Assembly (NCBI GenBank): GCA_030704615.1
Contig: CM060732.1
Coordinates: forward strand, 39,477,053 to 39,537,052
DNA length: 60,000 nt
Origin: Takakia lepidozioides
Lineage: Eukaryota > Streptophyta > Takakiopsida > Takakiales > Takakiaceae
Direction: 5' to 3'
The number at the start of each line of letters is the position of its first letter. Within the stretch, counting starts at the first letter, position 1. Both the position numbers and the translations under genes were made by a program. A model generated the notes under the pieces. It saw only the letters and a program-made list of their open reading frames with translations. It was not told where the DNA came from and searched no databases. Below are positions 11,092-21,509 of this stretch, piece after piece.

Positions 11092-12669
11092 TTTCACAGC
11101 AACTAAACTTTGAAATTTTATGTACAGTGGGCTCGAATTATATCTAGACTTGCTCGAGAAAAGGATCCAGACGGGTGTGAGGGACACAAGTTGAACGTTC
11201 TCGAGAGGAGAGCCTTCGGAGGGCGCCTGCGTCGCAGATCTCTGGAAGCTTGCCACAGATCTGACGAGAGAGACGGCAAGTATAGGTAGTCAAACCTCAG
11301 TAAATAGATACTCTGTATAACCGTACTTTATTCATCCACCGCACTGGCAACAGGCTCTTCAATATGTTCTTCCTTAAGACATGGAAAAAAAAGGTTCTGG
11401 TCAACGTTTTGACTGTGTGCCTTCAAGTTAATTACAGTAGGGGCCTTCATCACGATGAGGGATTTACTTCTCTTCCCTCAAATAATTCCACTTGGGTCAC
11501 TTGTAAGTTGTCGCCCCCCCCAAAAAAGTCTACAAAAGTTGAAGTTCTGTACTATGAAAGTTCCTGTCTGTGCTTGAACACTGCCTTCTTCTCCACTATT
11601 ACATTCCTAGCGTCGTCTGGCATCTTGTTCATTGGTTATAATATGCCCTGTGGAAGCCGAATTCTTCCGTTCACCCCTCGGTTCTTCTCCTCAAAATTTA
11701 TAAGGTCAGGGGATAATGTAGTGTCTGTAATTAAATCCCAGCGGGAGTTTCTACAAGTTTCTTGAGAGTTCTATCCATATGGGAAAAAATTGTTTGCAGC
11801 TCGGAAGATTCAGAGCATCTGTCAAAACGTGCTCCTACTGTAGTGCAAAGAGTTTCCATGTCCAGGCAGAGACGTCGGTATGATTGTCTAGGGTTTTGCG
11901 AAGAGTGAGTGATGGCGGGGAGCCTCCGTCCAGTATGGGCTACGCTGCGTGCTCACACCCTATGGAATATTTGGAAAGCTAGGTGCTCGTTCATGTTTCA
12001 AGGTCTCCTCCCTTGCGTAAGAGTCATCCTCTGTAGGGTTCACTTGAGCACACTTAATGTCTGAAGCAAGGAAGGCCTGGCTCGTTTTGTGTGCAGCTCA
12101 ACTTCTCTCATTGGCAAAAAGGAAAGCGGTTGTGCAGCAGGACCTCTGATTCCTCTGGCATGCTGAAAGCTCCATGAGCGTTTTTCTATGAGGCGGGTAT
12201 ACGGCACGATTCCCATGCAGCCCGGGGTGTTGACTATACTGACTCATAAAGACCCGGGCCCGGCAAGGATTTATTAGTTAGAGAGGATGGTTCCTGCTCT
12301 TGTGAGCTGCCCGATCAAGGAGATCTCAGCCATCAAATCCTTGCTGTTTCGATAGGCAGGGTGAGGCCCTCGGAGGCTAGGCACCTACCTTATTACTTCT
12401 TACTAGAGACCTAAGTGAGATGGATCGTGATAACTGACTTGTTTACACGCGCGGTTTGATCTGTCCCGCTAGCTTGTACTGTTGGCCAGTAATTTCTCTT
12501 CCTTGAGCATGCTTTCCTTTCCTTGTGCACAATGATTTTGTCGGGGTGCTCTACGAGCGAACTACTGCATTGCAATGTCACAGGCATTGGCAATGAGGGA
12601 ATATAAGGAGTTATTTTGTGTACAAGCGGTGTGTCCTTGGAGGACGGATTTGAGGAGCATTATGCACAG
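11092..12669. other. Upstream region with a LINE tail scrap, no clear gene
   Basis: The part next to 11091 should hold the promoter and leader of the minus-strand plastid-protein gene. Near 11930-12010 the plus strand reads LRAHTLWNIWKARCSFMF, a motif typical of the last residues of plant L1 proteins. Nothing else is recognisable. Confidence 0.45.
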
Positions 12670-12757
12670 CCCATTTCAAAGGCTCGACTTCGGCAACATT
12701 GCTGAATTAGTAGAACGGAAGCAAGAGCTTCCAACAGTGCGTGTAAACAATATCAAG
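12670..12757 (+). CDS. Possible isolated exon, product unknown
   Basis: An acceptor (GCACAG at 12664-12669) and a donor (AAG/GTTAGG at 12757/12758) bracket an open stretch reading FQRLDFGNIAELVERKQELP then TVRVNNIK. The sequence is protein-like and the sites are reasonable. I found no partner exons and do not recognise the family, so this may be a gene fragment or chance. Confidence 0.25.
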
Positions 12758-12829
12758 GTTAGGCCAGCATGCACCCGTTCGGGTAGAATGGCATGTCCAG
12801 ACCTACTTTGAACAATCGGAATATGGACG

Positions 12830-14155
12830 CCGGAAAATCATGTGGACTGTGATATATAAGTCTTGATTTAAGCGAAGATGAAATTTGGAGATCAGATTGA
12901 TCACATGAGCCGAGCTTGGGGCAGAAGAGTTCTGAAAGAAAGTCCAGGTGAAGTTTAAGTGATCCAACTGTTGATAAGAGCTGATCAATATATGGACCGG
13001 AAAATTCAGATGGAATGCGTTTTGAAATTTGCAGGCTTTGAGGGCGAAGTTCACTGAAAAATAGAGAGTAGTCACCAGATTTTGGATACTATGTCTTGAC
13101 AGAAGTTAGACTTAAAGTGGCTTTGAAGAGGATTACAAGTCTCATTGGATATTATCTGACTTCTGAGTTAGTATTTTCTACTTAGTGCCATAGTGCTGGT
13201 GAGGTGATTCAAATACCCAAGTTGTCTGGTTTGGAACTATCAGTTAATTGATGTATCAAAGGCAATCGACAGGCCTTGTCGAACACCGTGTGTATACATG
13301 CTTAAGATTACTACAGGTACAGTGTGATTCATTGAGGAAGCATGTCCAGATTATTCATGCATGGATCCAAGCATCAATATCCAGCTAGCATTTTCTATGA
13401 GGTGAAGTTTTCCATTTGTCTAGATCAAAGTCTAAACTTGTGTACATAATTCTCTCAAACAGGCTGATAGGTTAGTGTAAGCAATAGTTAGATTTGCTTT
13501 CTTGAAAGTAGACCAGGCAAAATCATGAAGATTGAAGGGAAATAGTACTGAAGCATCCGTCTTGGTCTCTGGAGAAACCTTTCGAGACAATCCATCTTTT
13601 GAGTGAGGTTGACAGCAAATGTTGGTTACACAACTATTTATCAACAATGAAAGGATGAGACATCTCTCAGTTGAAACATACAATGCAACAAGCACTCTTT
13701 CAATTCTTCGTTGCTTCCACTCATATAAGTGTATTGAACATAATCACAAGAATCTTTTGGTTAGTCCCCTGCTGAAGAAATACTTCAAATCCCCTATGAA
13801 GCCGTAGGGGATTTGAAGTGAAATTCGCTGCGCAGGGGATCTTCGTGTCTGAGGGGAAAATGGGACCACAGGGAATACCATGTGTATTTAAGTAGGGGAA
13901 AATGGGGAAAATGGGACCCTTGGGAAATGGGATCACAGGGGAATAACAGGGAATATAAATAAAGGAAACCCAAGGGCCAGAGCCCAAATCCAGGCCCTTG
14001 AGGAGGGGGAAAAAGCGTCAAGATAAGATGTTTGAATTAATTACTTATACAGAAACCAATTGTTCACAAAGTGTTTGACTGGAGCCATCACTTCGATTAA
14101 GGTCAGTAGACTGCACACTACCAGGAGGGCCATATGGCTCAAAGCAAATTCAAAT
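12830..14155. other. Gene-free stretch with a G/A-rich low-complexity block
   Basis: No exon is supported. From about 13800 to 14010 the plus strand is built of GGGGAAAATGGGA-type runs. It ends in a segment (CCAGGCCCTTGAGGAGGGG near 13991-14010) that recurs near 49430 and, diverged, near 52960, so part of it is a dispersed repeat. Confidence 0.5.
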
Positions 14156-16435
14156 TCACGTAATAATGGGCTCAACAATTAGTCGATCCTCATCGATCAG
14201 CTTGGGCTTGTCAGCAGGTAGCTCTGCCTGAATGGCCTGGATAGACATGTTAAGCCCCTCTTTCACCTCATCCTCCCCAGCTATGGCTGCCACAGCACCA
14301 CAGGACCAAATGACACAAATAATTCAGCTTAGCGCGTATATCCCTGCCAAAGCAAACACCAGCAAACCCTCACACTAATGCCTGACAGATAAATGTATGT
14401 GATTCTTCCAGTGACCAGTAAAACTGCCTCCTACAGTTTCAAGTGTCCTGAACATAGTATAAATATAAAGTGTCACAACCAGTATAAAGTGTGATGTGAT
14501 TTTTATCATATCACATTCATCCATCATTCATACTAGGCAGCTTATGTAAACAAAACCATAACAAACAAAGAGAGCACTAGAAAACCAGTCTAAATCCTTG
14601 CACAAAGATGAAAGTGCTGACGAAGGCAAGCCGCCTGCATTTCTGGTCTTCAAAATTTAAATGCCAATGTTGAGCATCCTCTGAAGAGCCTCTCCCTTGA
14701 TACAACGGCCGGGAGAAGACAAGTAGGAAAGAAATTATAGTGTCTGTGGGAGGCCTGAAGGATCCAATGTACACAAATACAGAGTGGGAGAGAGAGTGAG
14801 AGAGTACCTTTGCCACAAGCGATTAAAGAATTCAACAGAATATATGTTCTTTCAGCATTCAAGCTGTTCAGGCAAAGAGACCGAACTGCCCTGTAGTTTG
14901 ATGCTCACAGCCAGAGTGCCCCAGTTCAGTTCAACCACATGCAGTGCAGACTCACTATGATTGAAACCAATGGACAATGCGCCAAAGGGGCACAAGATAT
15001 GTGACCTCTTATATTAGCACATTGCAAAATGCTAGAGTACTGACTCTTTGCCCCTGCTTGTCTGAGCGAAACACCCCCATGGGAGTAGCCAAGACATGCC
15101 CGCTAAATCTATGTTGCCTATTCCACACAGCAAATGTCTCATGCAACACAGGGTCTGTACACAATGTTGTCAGTCAATTTAGAAGGAAAAAACAAACTAC
15201 AATCAAAGCCGTACTTGGTTAAGTGTGAAAAGTATGCTCTCCAGCATGGGCCTGTGAAGTCACACAAAAACCACTGTCATATAGCCACAAACCAACAAGG
15301 CACATTCCTGAGATACTATTCCCTTCAGGGAAAAAAAAAGTACAATGGATTAGCACCTCCTTCCTTTCCCTATACATGTGTGTGTGTGTGTGTGCTTGAA
15401 TTGTACACCACAGATTACAACAGAGACAGGGAAACCTGAAATATACTTCACAGGCTGCAGACTGTAATTTTTCTTCTTTAACATGAACCCCATTTCCATG
15501 TGTTTACTATGACCAGGCTGAGGCGGACAGTGCAGCAAAGCAAGAAATTCGATATAACAATCACCACAATTGAGATAGCTATGTCGAGAAGTCATAATAC
15601 AGAAATAAACAGAGAGTCAAAAGTAGAGCAAGCAGACAGAAGAAGCAAAACTGGCCGGTCAATGGACATAAAAGGCTAAGCTTCACAATAGATAGACCCC
15701 TAGCATGCACACTGGATTTCAAGCACCTAGTAATCACATGGAAAGTGGCACCAACTACAGTAGTTGTTGTTTCACCAACTCCTATGACTCCTAAAAGAGC
15801 CTGCACCATATCACTCCAAATCTGTTAACCTCTCTAAACAAGTCCAAGTGTCTCTGAACTACAGCAAGTTTAATCTGTTTCTTGCTCTTCCTCCTCCTCC
15901 TCACAATTGTCCATCAATTTGTCTATATGTCTGTCTCTCTTTTCGAGAATGCTGCAATGTGTGCCATAGAACTATGCACTTCCTTGGGAGGTTCCAGATG
16001 TTAAGTCTGTATGGATGATATAAAACAAAATTGACCAACTTACCAAGCTTTTCTGCAAATGTTTGCCAAAGACCAAAACGTTGGCAGCATGCAGACGTTC
16101 TCCACATGATGTGAGAAGCAACAAATCTCTTAGTGTTTTCAAACCTCCCAAAGACAGGCGAATGCGAATCTACAAATCAAGAGTTTGGCGAAACAAAGAT
16201 CATAAACTGCAGAAATACCGTCACCGGGCAAGGCTGAGACAGAGACACAGAATGCACTCCATGAAATAGCCACAGGAGGACCACTAGAGACAGTTACAGT
16301 GCAGCAGGGGTCACTCATAAGCAGTCTCTCAGTATTGTAAGCAGCAAGATTACCTGCCGAAACTTGTCTCCTAGCTGCCTCAGGAGAAGACACTTGGCAT
16401 CGTTTCAATTTTACAAAGTTGTGTGCCATACGCAA
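14156..16435 (-). CDS. Spliced minus-strand gene, product not recognised (partial model)
   Basis: Four exon pieces are supported. An open piece ending at 16219 (frame open from 16435) reads TERLLMSDPCCTVTVSSGPP then VAISWSAFCVSVSALPGDG. Exon 16144-16044 continues in phase with LKTLRDLLLLTSCGERLHAA and ends before a strong GTAAGT donor. Exon 15800-15738 follows in phase with ALLGVIGVGETTTTVVGATF. A terminal exon 14286-14156 reads EDEVKEGLNMSIQAIQAELP and ends IVEPIIT at a TGA. Exons between 15738 and 14286 were not found and the start is unknown. The third exon loosely recalls a segment of the RUS (root UVB sensitive) family, but the neighbouring exons do not, so I assign no function. A pseudogene is not excluded. 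Confidence 0.4.
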
Positions 16436-16547
16436 CAGAAAGCATGACTATTTCTAATGCCTTGAGAGGGGGGCCAAATGAGGGGAACAAAGGGAGCGGG
16501 GGAATGAGACCTTTATTCCAGATGCTGTCAAAAACATCAACACCTTC

Positions 16548-18001
16548 TTGCACTTTCTTCAAGACTATCAATTTCTCCTAATGAGCTTCCGCCTGGAAGA
16601 CCTCCTCAGACTGTCAAAATCTCATTCCCACATACTTACGACGCTTCCACAGTGCTATCGCACACGATGTGCCTCATTTTTTTACATTCTGCAAGTCCAG
16701 CTCCCACATGTCAAGATCTCCAACACTTGTTCACATCCGGGGGAAAGCTCAATTCATAACCGATCCTCCAAATTGCAGCACTACTTAGTACTCCCTCTAG
16801 AAACAATTTCCACCTATCTCCACCCGCCACGAAAACCATCATCACAGATTCACCATCCCGATATTACACTTACAAAAGGAACCGTCGATGTTGTATCATC
16901 TTTACCGCTGCAAATCCATGTACACAAAGTTTGATCTCCACAGACATAATAGGTTATGACATAGCAGACCATCTTGCCCAACTTGGTGCTATTCAGCCAA
17001 TCATCAACCCCTCGACCAGCCTTATCCACCGATCGCACACATACGCGTTTTGGCTCATATCAACAAGGCTAGATTCCCGACCATAGCACCTGTACGGATT
17101 CTGCACACACACATTCAAGGCGAGACCAAACTACTCTTACAAGAATCCCACACCTACATAAATTCGTACATATCTAAGTGGGTCTCATCCCCACACCTGC
17201 TACATAGTATGTCCAATCATTTTTGGACATCCCCCAGGATTACCGACGCACAAATCAAACAAACTTTGAAATTTCGGTATGGGCAATCAACGACGGAACT
17301 TGTTCTGGCCATTATTATACCCCAATAAACACTGCATGTTATATTCATCCCAAAATCCCCAAATAGATACATGGCCACACTTACTTCTCCACTGCAACCA
17401 CCCCATACTACATGGGTTGCGGGTATCCAGACATAACCAAGGGGTTAGACAACTCCACAAAATTCTCACTTCACATCTGAAATCCAGATGGTTTAACCTC
17501 ATCAATGTAGGCACATTCTAAGGTCGCCCACTGGACCACACCATACCCCCATGGCTGCTACCGTGTATATGCTCCCAAGGACACCCGTGCCTTTGTCTAG
17601 CAAGACTATGCCCATATATTTTGCTAGTCCAAGGACTTCATATACAGGCATTGCCACCGACAGAACCGCTTCCATCTCTCAATTTTTTTTTTTTGGAATT
17701 TGCATTTTGCCATGATCGAAATCCAGATCAATCAATTATGTACAAACATGAAAAATATGACCCAATCATACATGCCCTCCGTCACAGAGGCTGGAACGCG
17801 GCACCTCTGACTGTCATCACTGCGGGTATCAGGGGCGGTGCTCATACCCATAATATCCAAAGTTTGAAAGATAATCTTAACCTACCACCCAAATACACTA
17901 CACCTCTACTACGAGCGTTGTATTTCATGGCTATCTCATCACTCACATCCCTAATCCTCAATAAACGTAAGATTGAAAGTGGCCAGCTAGCCACTGTGTG
18001 A
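16548..18001 (+). pseudogene. LINE 3' part: RNase H plus C-terminal zinc-knuckle region, broken
   Basis: Several short plus-strand frames make up the C-terminal half of a LINE protein. Near 16940-16990 one reads IIGYDIADHLAQLGAIQP, like the end of the RNase H domain (H...G-x-x-x-AD-x-LA). Near 17325-17400 another reads MLYSSQNPQIDTWPHLLLHC, a degraded Cys/His cluster. A last frame (17621-18001) ends RALYFMAISSLTSLIL. Frameshifts and stops separate the parts, so the copy is dead. The reverse-transcriptase half is missing. It may belong to the same family as the minus-strand reverse transcriptase at 57642-60000. It abuts a chromovirus gag fragment on its right. Confidence 0.6.
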
Positions 18002-18025
18002 CAGGTTACAATTCGGATAGAGCCC

Positions 18026-18716
18026 AACGCCTTCACAACCGAGGTCCAAGCCCGGAAACCTTGAACTGGAGTGGGTTCAAGGAATTGATGAAGAGACAGT
18101 TTGTGCCCCTCAACGCATCCTGGCTCGCCCGGGACAAGATGAGGAATTTGAAGCAAACAGATGACATTCGGGGATATGTTCAGGCTTTCAATGTGCTGTT
18201 GCTCGAAGTCGCGGACATGGCAGAACCAGAAATGGTCTTCAACTTTGTGGCGGGGTTGGCCCCATAGGCCAGGCGGAAGTTGGAGGAGAAGCCACGTAAG
18301 ACTTTGAACGAGGCAATTGAGAGGGCTGAATGTTTCTCGGATGTCCCTAGGGGTGAAAGACAAGGCCGTACGGAGCTGAACCACAAGAAGACCCGGCGGA
18401 AAGGTGACTCCTTCCAACCGGAAAAGAAGTGGGATAGGCCACGCGGCGACAATAGCACGTGGAAATCGAAGGGAGGGCCTTCACACGTCAAGGCGGCACC
18501 TGGTGCTCCGAAAGGAAAAACAGGTGCAGCGGCTTATGGCGGACAGAAGGCAACCTTCGATGGAGTGTGTTTCAATTGCGGGGAGCTCGGGCACATGGCC
18601 AAGAAGTGCACGAAACCCCGACAATTGAACATGACTCGGGCGACCACAGAGCTGTCGGAAGATACCATCAGTCGCTTGGTGGAAGCTGTGGTCGCCAGGA
18701 CTTGCAAGGTAGGCAA
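18026..18716 (+). pseudogene. Ty3/gypsy chromovirus gag fragment
   Basis: Close copy of 26124-26805 of the full element. It encodes the gag C-terminal part with SGFKELMKRQFVPLNASWLA and a CCHC zinc knuckle CFNCGELGHMAKKC near 18570-18610. One internal stop lies near 18267 (GGGTTGGCCCCATAG). It keeps bases lost from the full element near 26222 and 26285, so it shows what the intact frame looked like there. There is no LTR at either end; both edges are breakpoints, the left one against a LINE. Confidence 0.85.
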
Positions 18717-19120
18717 CTAGCAGGGAAATCGGCCCTTCCCTTGCAACACACCCAGGGGATCCGCCAAAAGTTTCTTGTGAATAAACATAAAAGCTGTCCA
18801 CGATACCCACTAAGTTATCTGTAGTAACTAGATACAATCTTTTCATCATAGGGACGATTGTTTTATTGGGAACTTTGGGAACTATAAGTGAAGTTTGTGG
18901 CATTTCAAAACCTGCACTGATCCACACATTCTCCCTTAAATAAAAGTCTATGTGGATAAGCTAGTCTTATAAACAGAGTCTAGCTATACAGTCTAACTCC
19001 AATAGAACAGGACCTGAATCAAAGCTTTAGATTCGATAGAATATCCTATAATTCTGGAGAAGATTCTTGATAATATTCATACTAATACTGGGATTTGGCT
19101 CCATAGATGGTGTAGAGGCA
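18717..19120. other. Intergenic stretch, nothing recognised
   Basis: AT-rich sequence between the gag fragment and the minisatellite. No exon-like frame or repeat was recognised. Confidence 0.5.
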
Positions 19121-19139
19121 AACTTCATACTCTCGAGAG

Positions 19140-19490
19140 GTACGGGAATGCCGAGAATCACAGGTCTCGGGGAGGGAGAGAGCGGCCACGCTACCTATAA
19201 AAACTCACAATGCCGAGAATTACAAGAATTGCAGGTCTCGGGGAGATAGAGAGGGGCCACGCTACCCATAAAAGCTCGCAATACCCAGAATTGCAAGAAT
19301 TGCAGGTCTCGGGGAGATAGAGAGGGGCCACGCTACCAATAAAAGCTCGCAAGGCCGAGAATTGCAAAGAATTGCAGGTCTCTGGGGAAGAGAGAGGCGG
19401 GGCCACGCTACCAATAAAAGCTCGCAAGGCCGAGAATTGCAAAGAATTGCAGGTCTCTGGGGAAGAGAGAGGCGGGGCTACCTATAGATG
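19140..19490 (+). repeat. Five-unit minisatellite carrying TATA-like boxes
   Basis: Five imperfect units begin with CCGAGAAT or its variant at 19151, 19213, about 19284, 19355 and 19430, so periods are about 62, 71, 71 and 75 bases. Each has the order CCGAGAAT, AAGAATTGCAGGTCTC, GAGAGAGG, GGCCACGCTACC and then an A/T box: TATAAAA in unit 1, CATAAAA or AATAAAA in units 2-4 and TATAGA in unit 5. It lies just upstream of an expressed-looking gene on the same strand. Confidence 0.85.
19196..19203 (+). promoter_or_regulatory. Candidate TATA box in the first minisatellite unit
   Basis: TATAAAAA follows CTACC and precedes the second unit. The equivalent position is kept as a weaker A/T box in the other units. 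It is a plausible core promoter for the gene downstream; no transcription start can be shown from sequence. Confidence 0.35.
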
Positions 19491-19948
19491 CTAGCAGCTC
19501 GCTTGCATGTCCTCATCTCTTTGGTGCTGCACCCTTCTGGTATTTGAGGGAGTGCGTGGCTAGTGTGAGTCGACCTTACGCTGAGTAGTAAGCTGTAGTA
19601 AGTTGGCATCTCCTAGCTCTCTATGATACTCATGTCCTTTGGTTATGTGGGTCATCATTCATTCCCCGGATTTCCAATCTCTTACTGAATATCGGCAGGT
19701 GTACATATGTGATCGCTCTACCTTCAGTTCAATAGATTGTCTATTGCTGCATATGCATGATACACCTTATTACTAGATGTTTCATTGTCAACTGTTGTAC
19801 ATCTTATCCCTCTCCACTAGCCTAGAGGAGTTTTGTAATAGATAATGAGCGCCTATGGATGTTAGGTTGATCATTTGGCATCTTTTCATGAGCAATGCAT
19901 GCATGCTATCGATCGATCAACCACCTGATTATATTGTCTGTGCTGCAG

Positions 19949-20748
19949 GTCGAACTACAAACTGGGATGAGGCAATTGAAGCGTTATCTTTGACCATGGC
20001 AAACGCACAGCTTTTGATGTTGGCCGTGCAGCTCCATGTCTCCTTTCTGTCTGCACTAGGTGCAAAAGGCTCCGAGCCTCATCTCCTTGGTGGGGCCAGC
20101 GTACAAGAAGAACAGACTCAACGTATCTTGGTCGAGGAGAGTCACTTCAACTTCAAGGATCAGTTGAATTCTATCGAATTCAACAAAGTCCCTTACGCCG
20201 GATTGAAAAAACGGGCGGTCCAAGGCAGATTTGAGGAGATTTAGCACAACTCGGATCAGCTTAACACACCAATTACATTCCCAAAAGTACAATGGATCTA
20301 TAGAGTAGCTTTCTATATGTACTCCATCAATATTCTGAATCAATATATCGACCATGCTTACAACTTCAATTTGATCCAAAGGACTGACGGAACGTGGTTC
20401 TGGAGCAACAATCCCCAGGAAGAGTTGCCTGCTGGGGTCGTAGCCGCTTGGGTGGACAATATATGCACATCACTCGGTGATGACGGTTCTCCTTCACACC
20501 TGCAAATCTTGCATGCCTTTGAGTCGACCTTTGGTACAGGGATGTTGAGCTTCATTAGTATGGGAGTCTCCAACTGGTCAATGAACTCTGCACCCAACGC
20601 ATACCTTGACGTCGTCCACACCCGCGTAGCTGTTGTTGGGACAGGCACAGCCCCTGTTGATTGCCAGGCGCTCCCGCCAATGAGTATCGGCGAAGTTTCA
20701 TTTTTCTATCATGTTAACAATCGAAGGATCCTGAGTGCGCAGGGATGA
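19949..20748 (+). pseudogene. Unrecognised protein, about 266 residues, one in-frame stop
   Basis: An acceptor (TGTGCTGCAG, ending at 19948) opens a frame that continues to a TGA at 20746-20748, broken only by a TAG at 20242-20244. The frame is the same on both sides of the stop and the protein character is continuous, so one point change may have inactivated it, or the gene may be read another way. The first half has a hydrophobic helix (LTMANAQLLMLAVQLHVSFL) and a charged stretch. The second half is rich in aromatic and small residues (DGTWFWSNNPQEE, GMLSFISMGVSNWSMNS) with a predicted beta character. I do not recognise the family and no function is claimed. The first exon was not found. 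An AATAAA signal lies 25 bases after the end. Confidence 0.5.
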
Positions 20749-20772
20749 CTCTAGACTTTGTGCGAACAAAGT

Positions 20773-20778
20773 AATAAA
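20773..20778 (+). terminator. Polyadenylation signal AATAAA
   Basis: A canonical AATAAA starts 25 bases after the stop at 20748. Another lies near 20873. Its position supports a real transcription unit for the gene at 19949-20748. Confidence 0.5.
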
Positions 20779-20979
20779 ACGTTTGCTAGTTTCTAGCAGA
20801 CTCTCATTTCAGAGTCACTTGATTACAGTGTCTGTTACGTGATATTGTCCTTCAAGACTCTCTTCAATTCAATAAAAAAGATGCTTTCAATTTGCATGTA
20901 GGTAACCAAATTTCTAACTTCAAATGTCTTTTTGCTTGCAAAGTTCTTAGTTTAATCAATGTAGCCATTGCTTGAATAG

Positions 20980-21235
20980 CTTAATACCTTGAAAGAACTC
21001 GCCTTCATACATCACTGTCTTCCCTATCCCTGGCTGTTGCTGTTGCAGGGTGTGGTCTTTCTTTCTAGCTTTCCGAGGACGGTACGAAGTACCATTTCAT
21101 TTCACTTCTTTCTTTCTTCATCTCTTCTTGAATTCATTGACTTTCACTCTCTCTATGTTATACTCTTTCTTTCTGTCTTTCTTTCTTCATCTCCTCTTGA
21201 ATTCATCCACTTTCACTCTCTCCAGGATCTTCAGA
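20980..21235 (+). repeat. LINE 3' tail remnant with pyrimidine-rich tandem repeats
   Basis: A segment like CTTTCCG-GGACG-TA...ACCATTTCATTTCA near 21066-21106 matches the 3' tails at 24659-24692 and 33027-33060. It is followed by about two units of roughly 70 bases, CTTTCTTTCTTCATCTC-TCTTGAATTCAT...TTTCACTCTCTC, also seen downstream of the other tails (31950-32010, 33090-33250). Confidence 0.65.
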
Positions 21236-21242
21236 GCACAAA

Positions 21243-21479
21243 GTCTTCTTCATTAGATTCAAGGACAAGGGTGCTCGGGATAGAGTCCTCAAGCAGAGGC
21301 CTCAATTGAGAGGTCAAGGTATGTACATCAATGATGACTTGACCCCTTTGCAATACAACGCCATGCGGATGCAACTCTTGCAGGTTAAGCAAGCTCGAGC
21401 TCAGGGGCACTATGTCGTGTACCGAGATGGGAGGGTAATTGTCCGGGAGCACGAGCGTCGCCCCTCTAGCTCTAAATAG
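21243..21479 (+). pseudogene. LINE ORF1 protein, C-terminal fragment
   Basis: A frame from about 21243 to the TAG at 21477-21479 reads FIRFKDKGARDRVL, then GQGMYINDDLTPLQYNAMRM and YRDGRVIVREHERRP. This is the usual end of LINE ORF1: a basic nucleic-acid-binding segment with the IYINDDLTP-like motif and a final RDGR-x-IVR motif. The N-terminal part is missing; the pyrimidine repeat to the left marks the 5' break. ORF2 of the same element starts about 30 bases downstream. Confidence 0.7.
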
Positions 21480-21509
21480 GGGTTGGGGCACCATGAGACC
21501 AACACACGC

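Noticed and set aside
11364-11765. 133-residue plus-strand frame starting MFFLKTW
   Set aside because: No motif, no splice partners and no codon pattern; treated as chance.
15738-15800. RUS (root UVB sensitive) gene
   Set aside because: ALLGVIGVGETTTTVVGATF resembles one RUS segment, but the neighbouring exons lack the expected flanking motifs, so only a nameless gene is reported.
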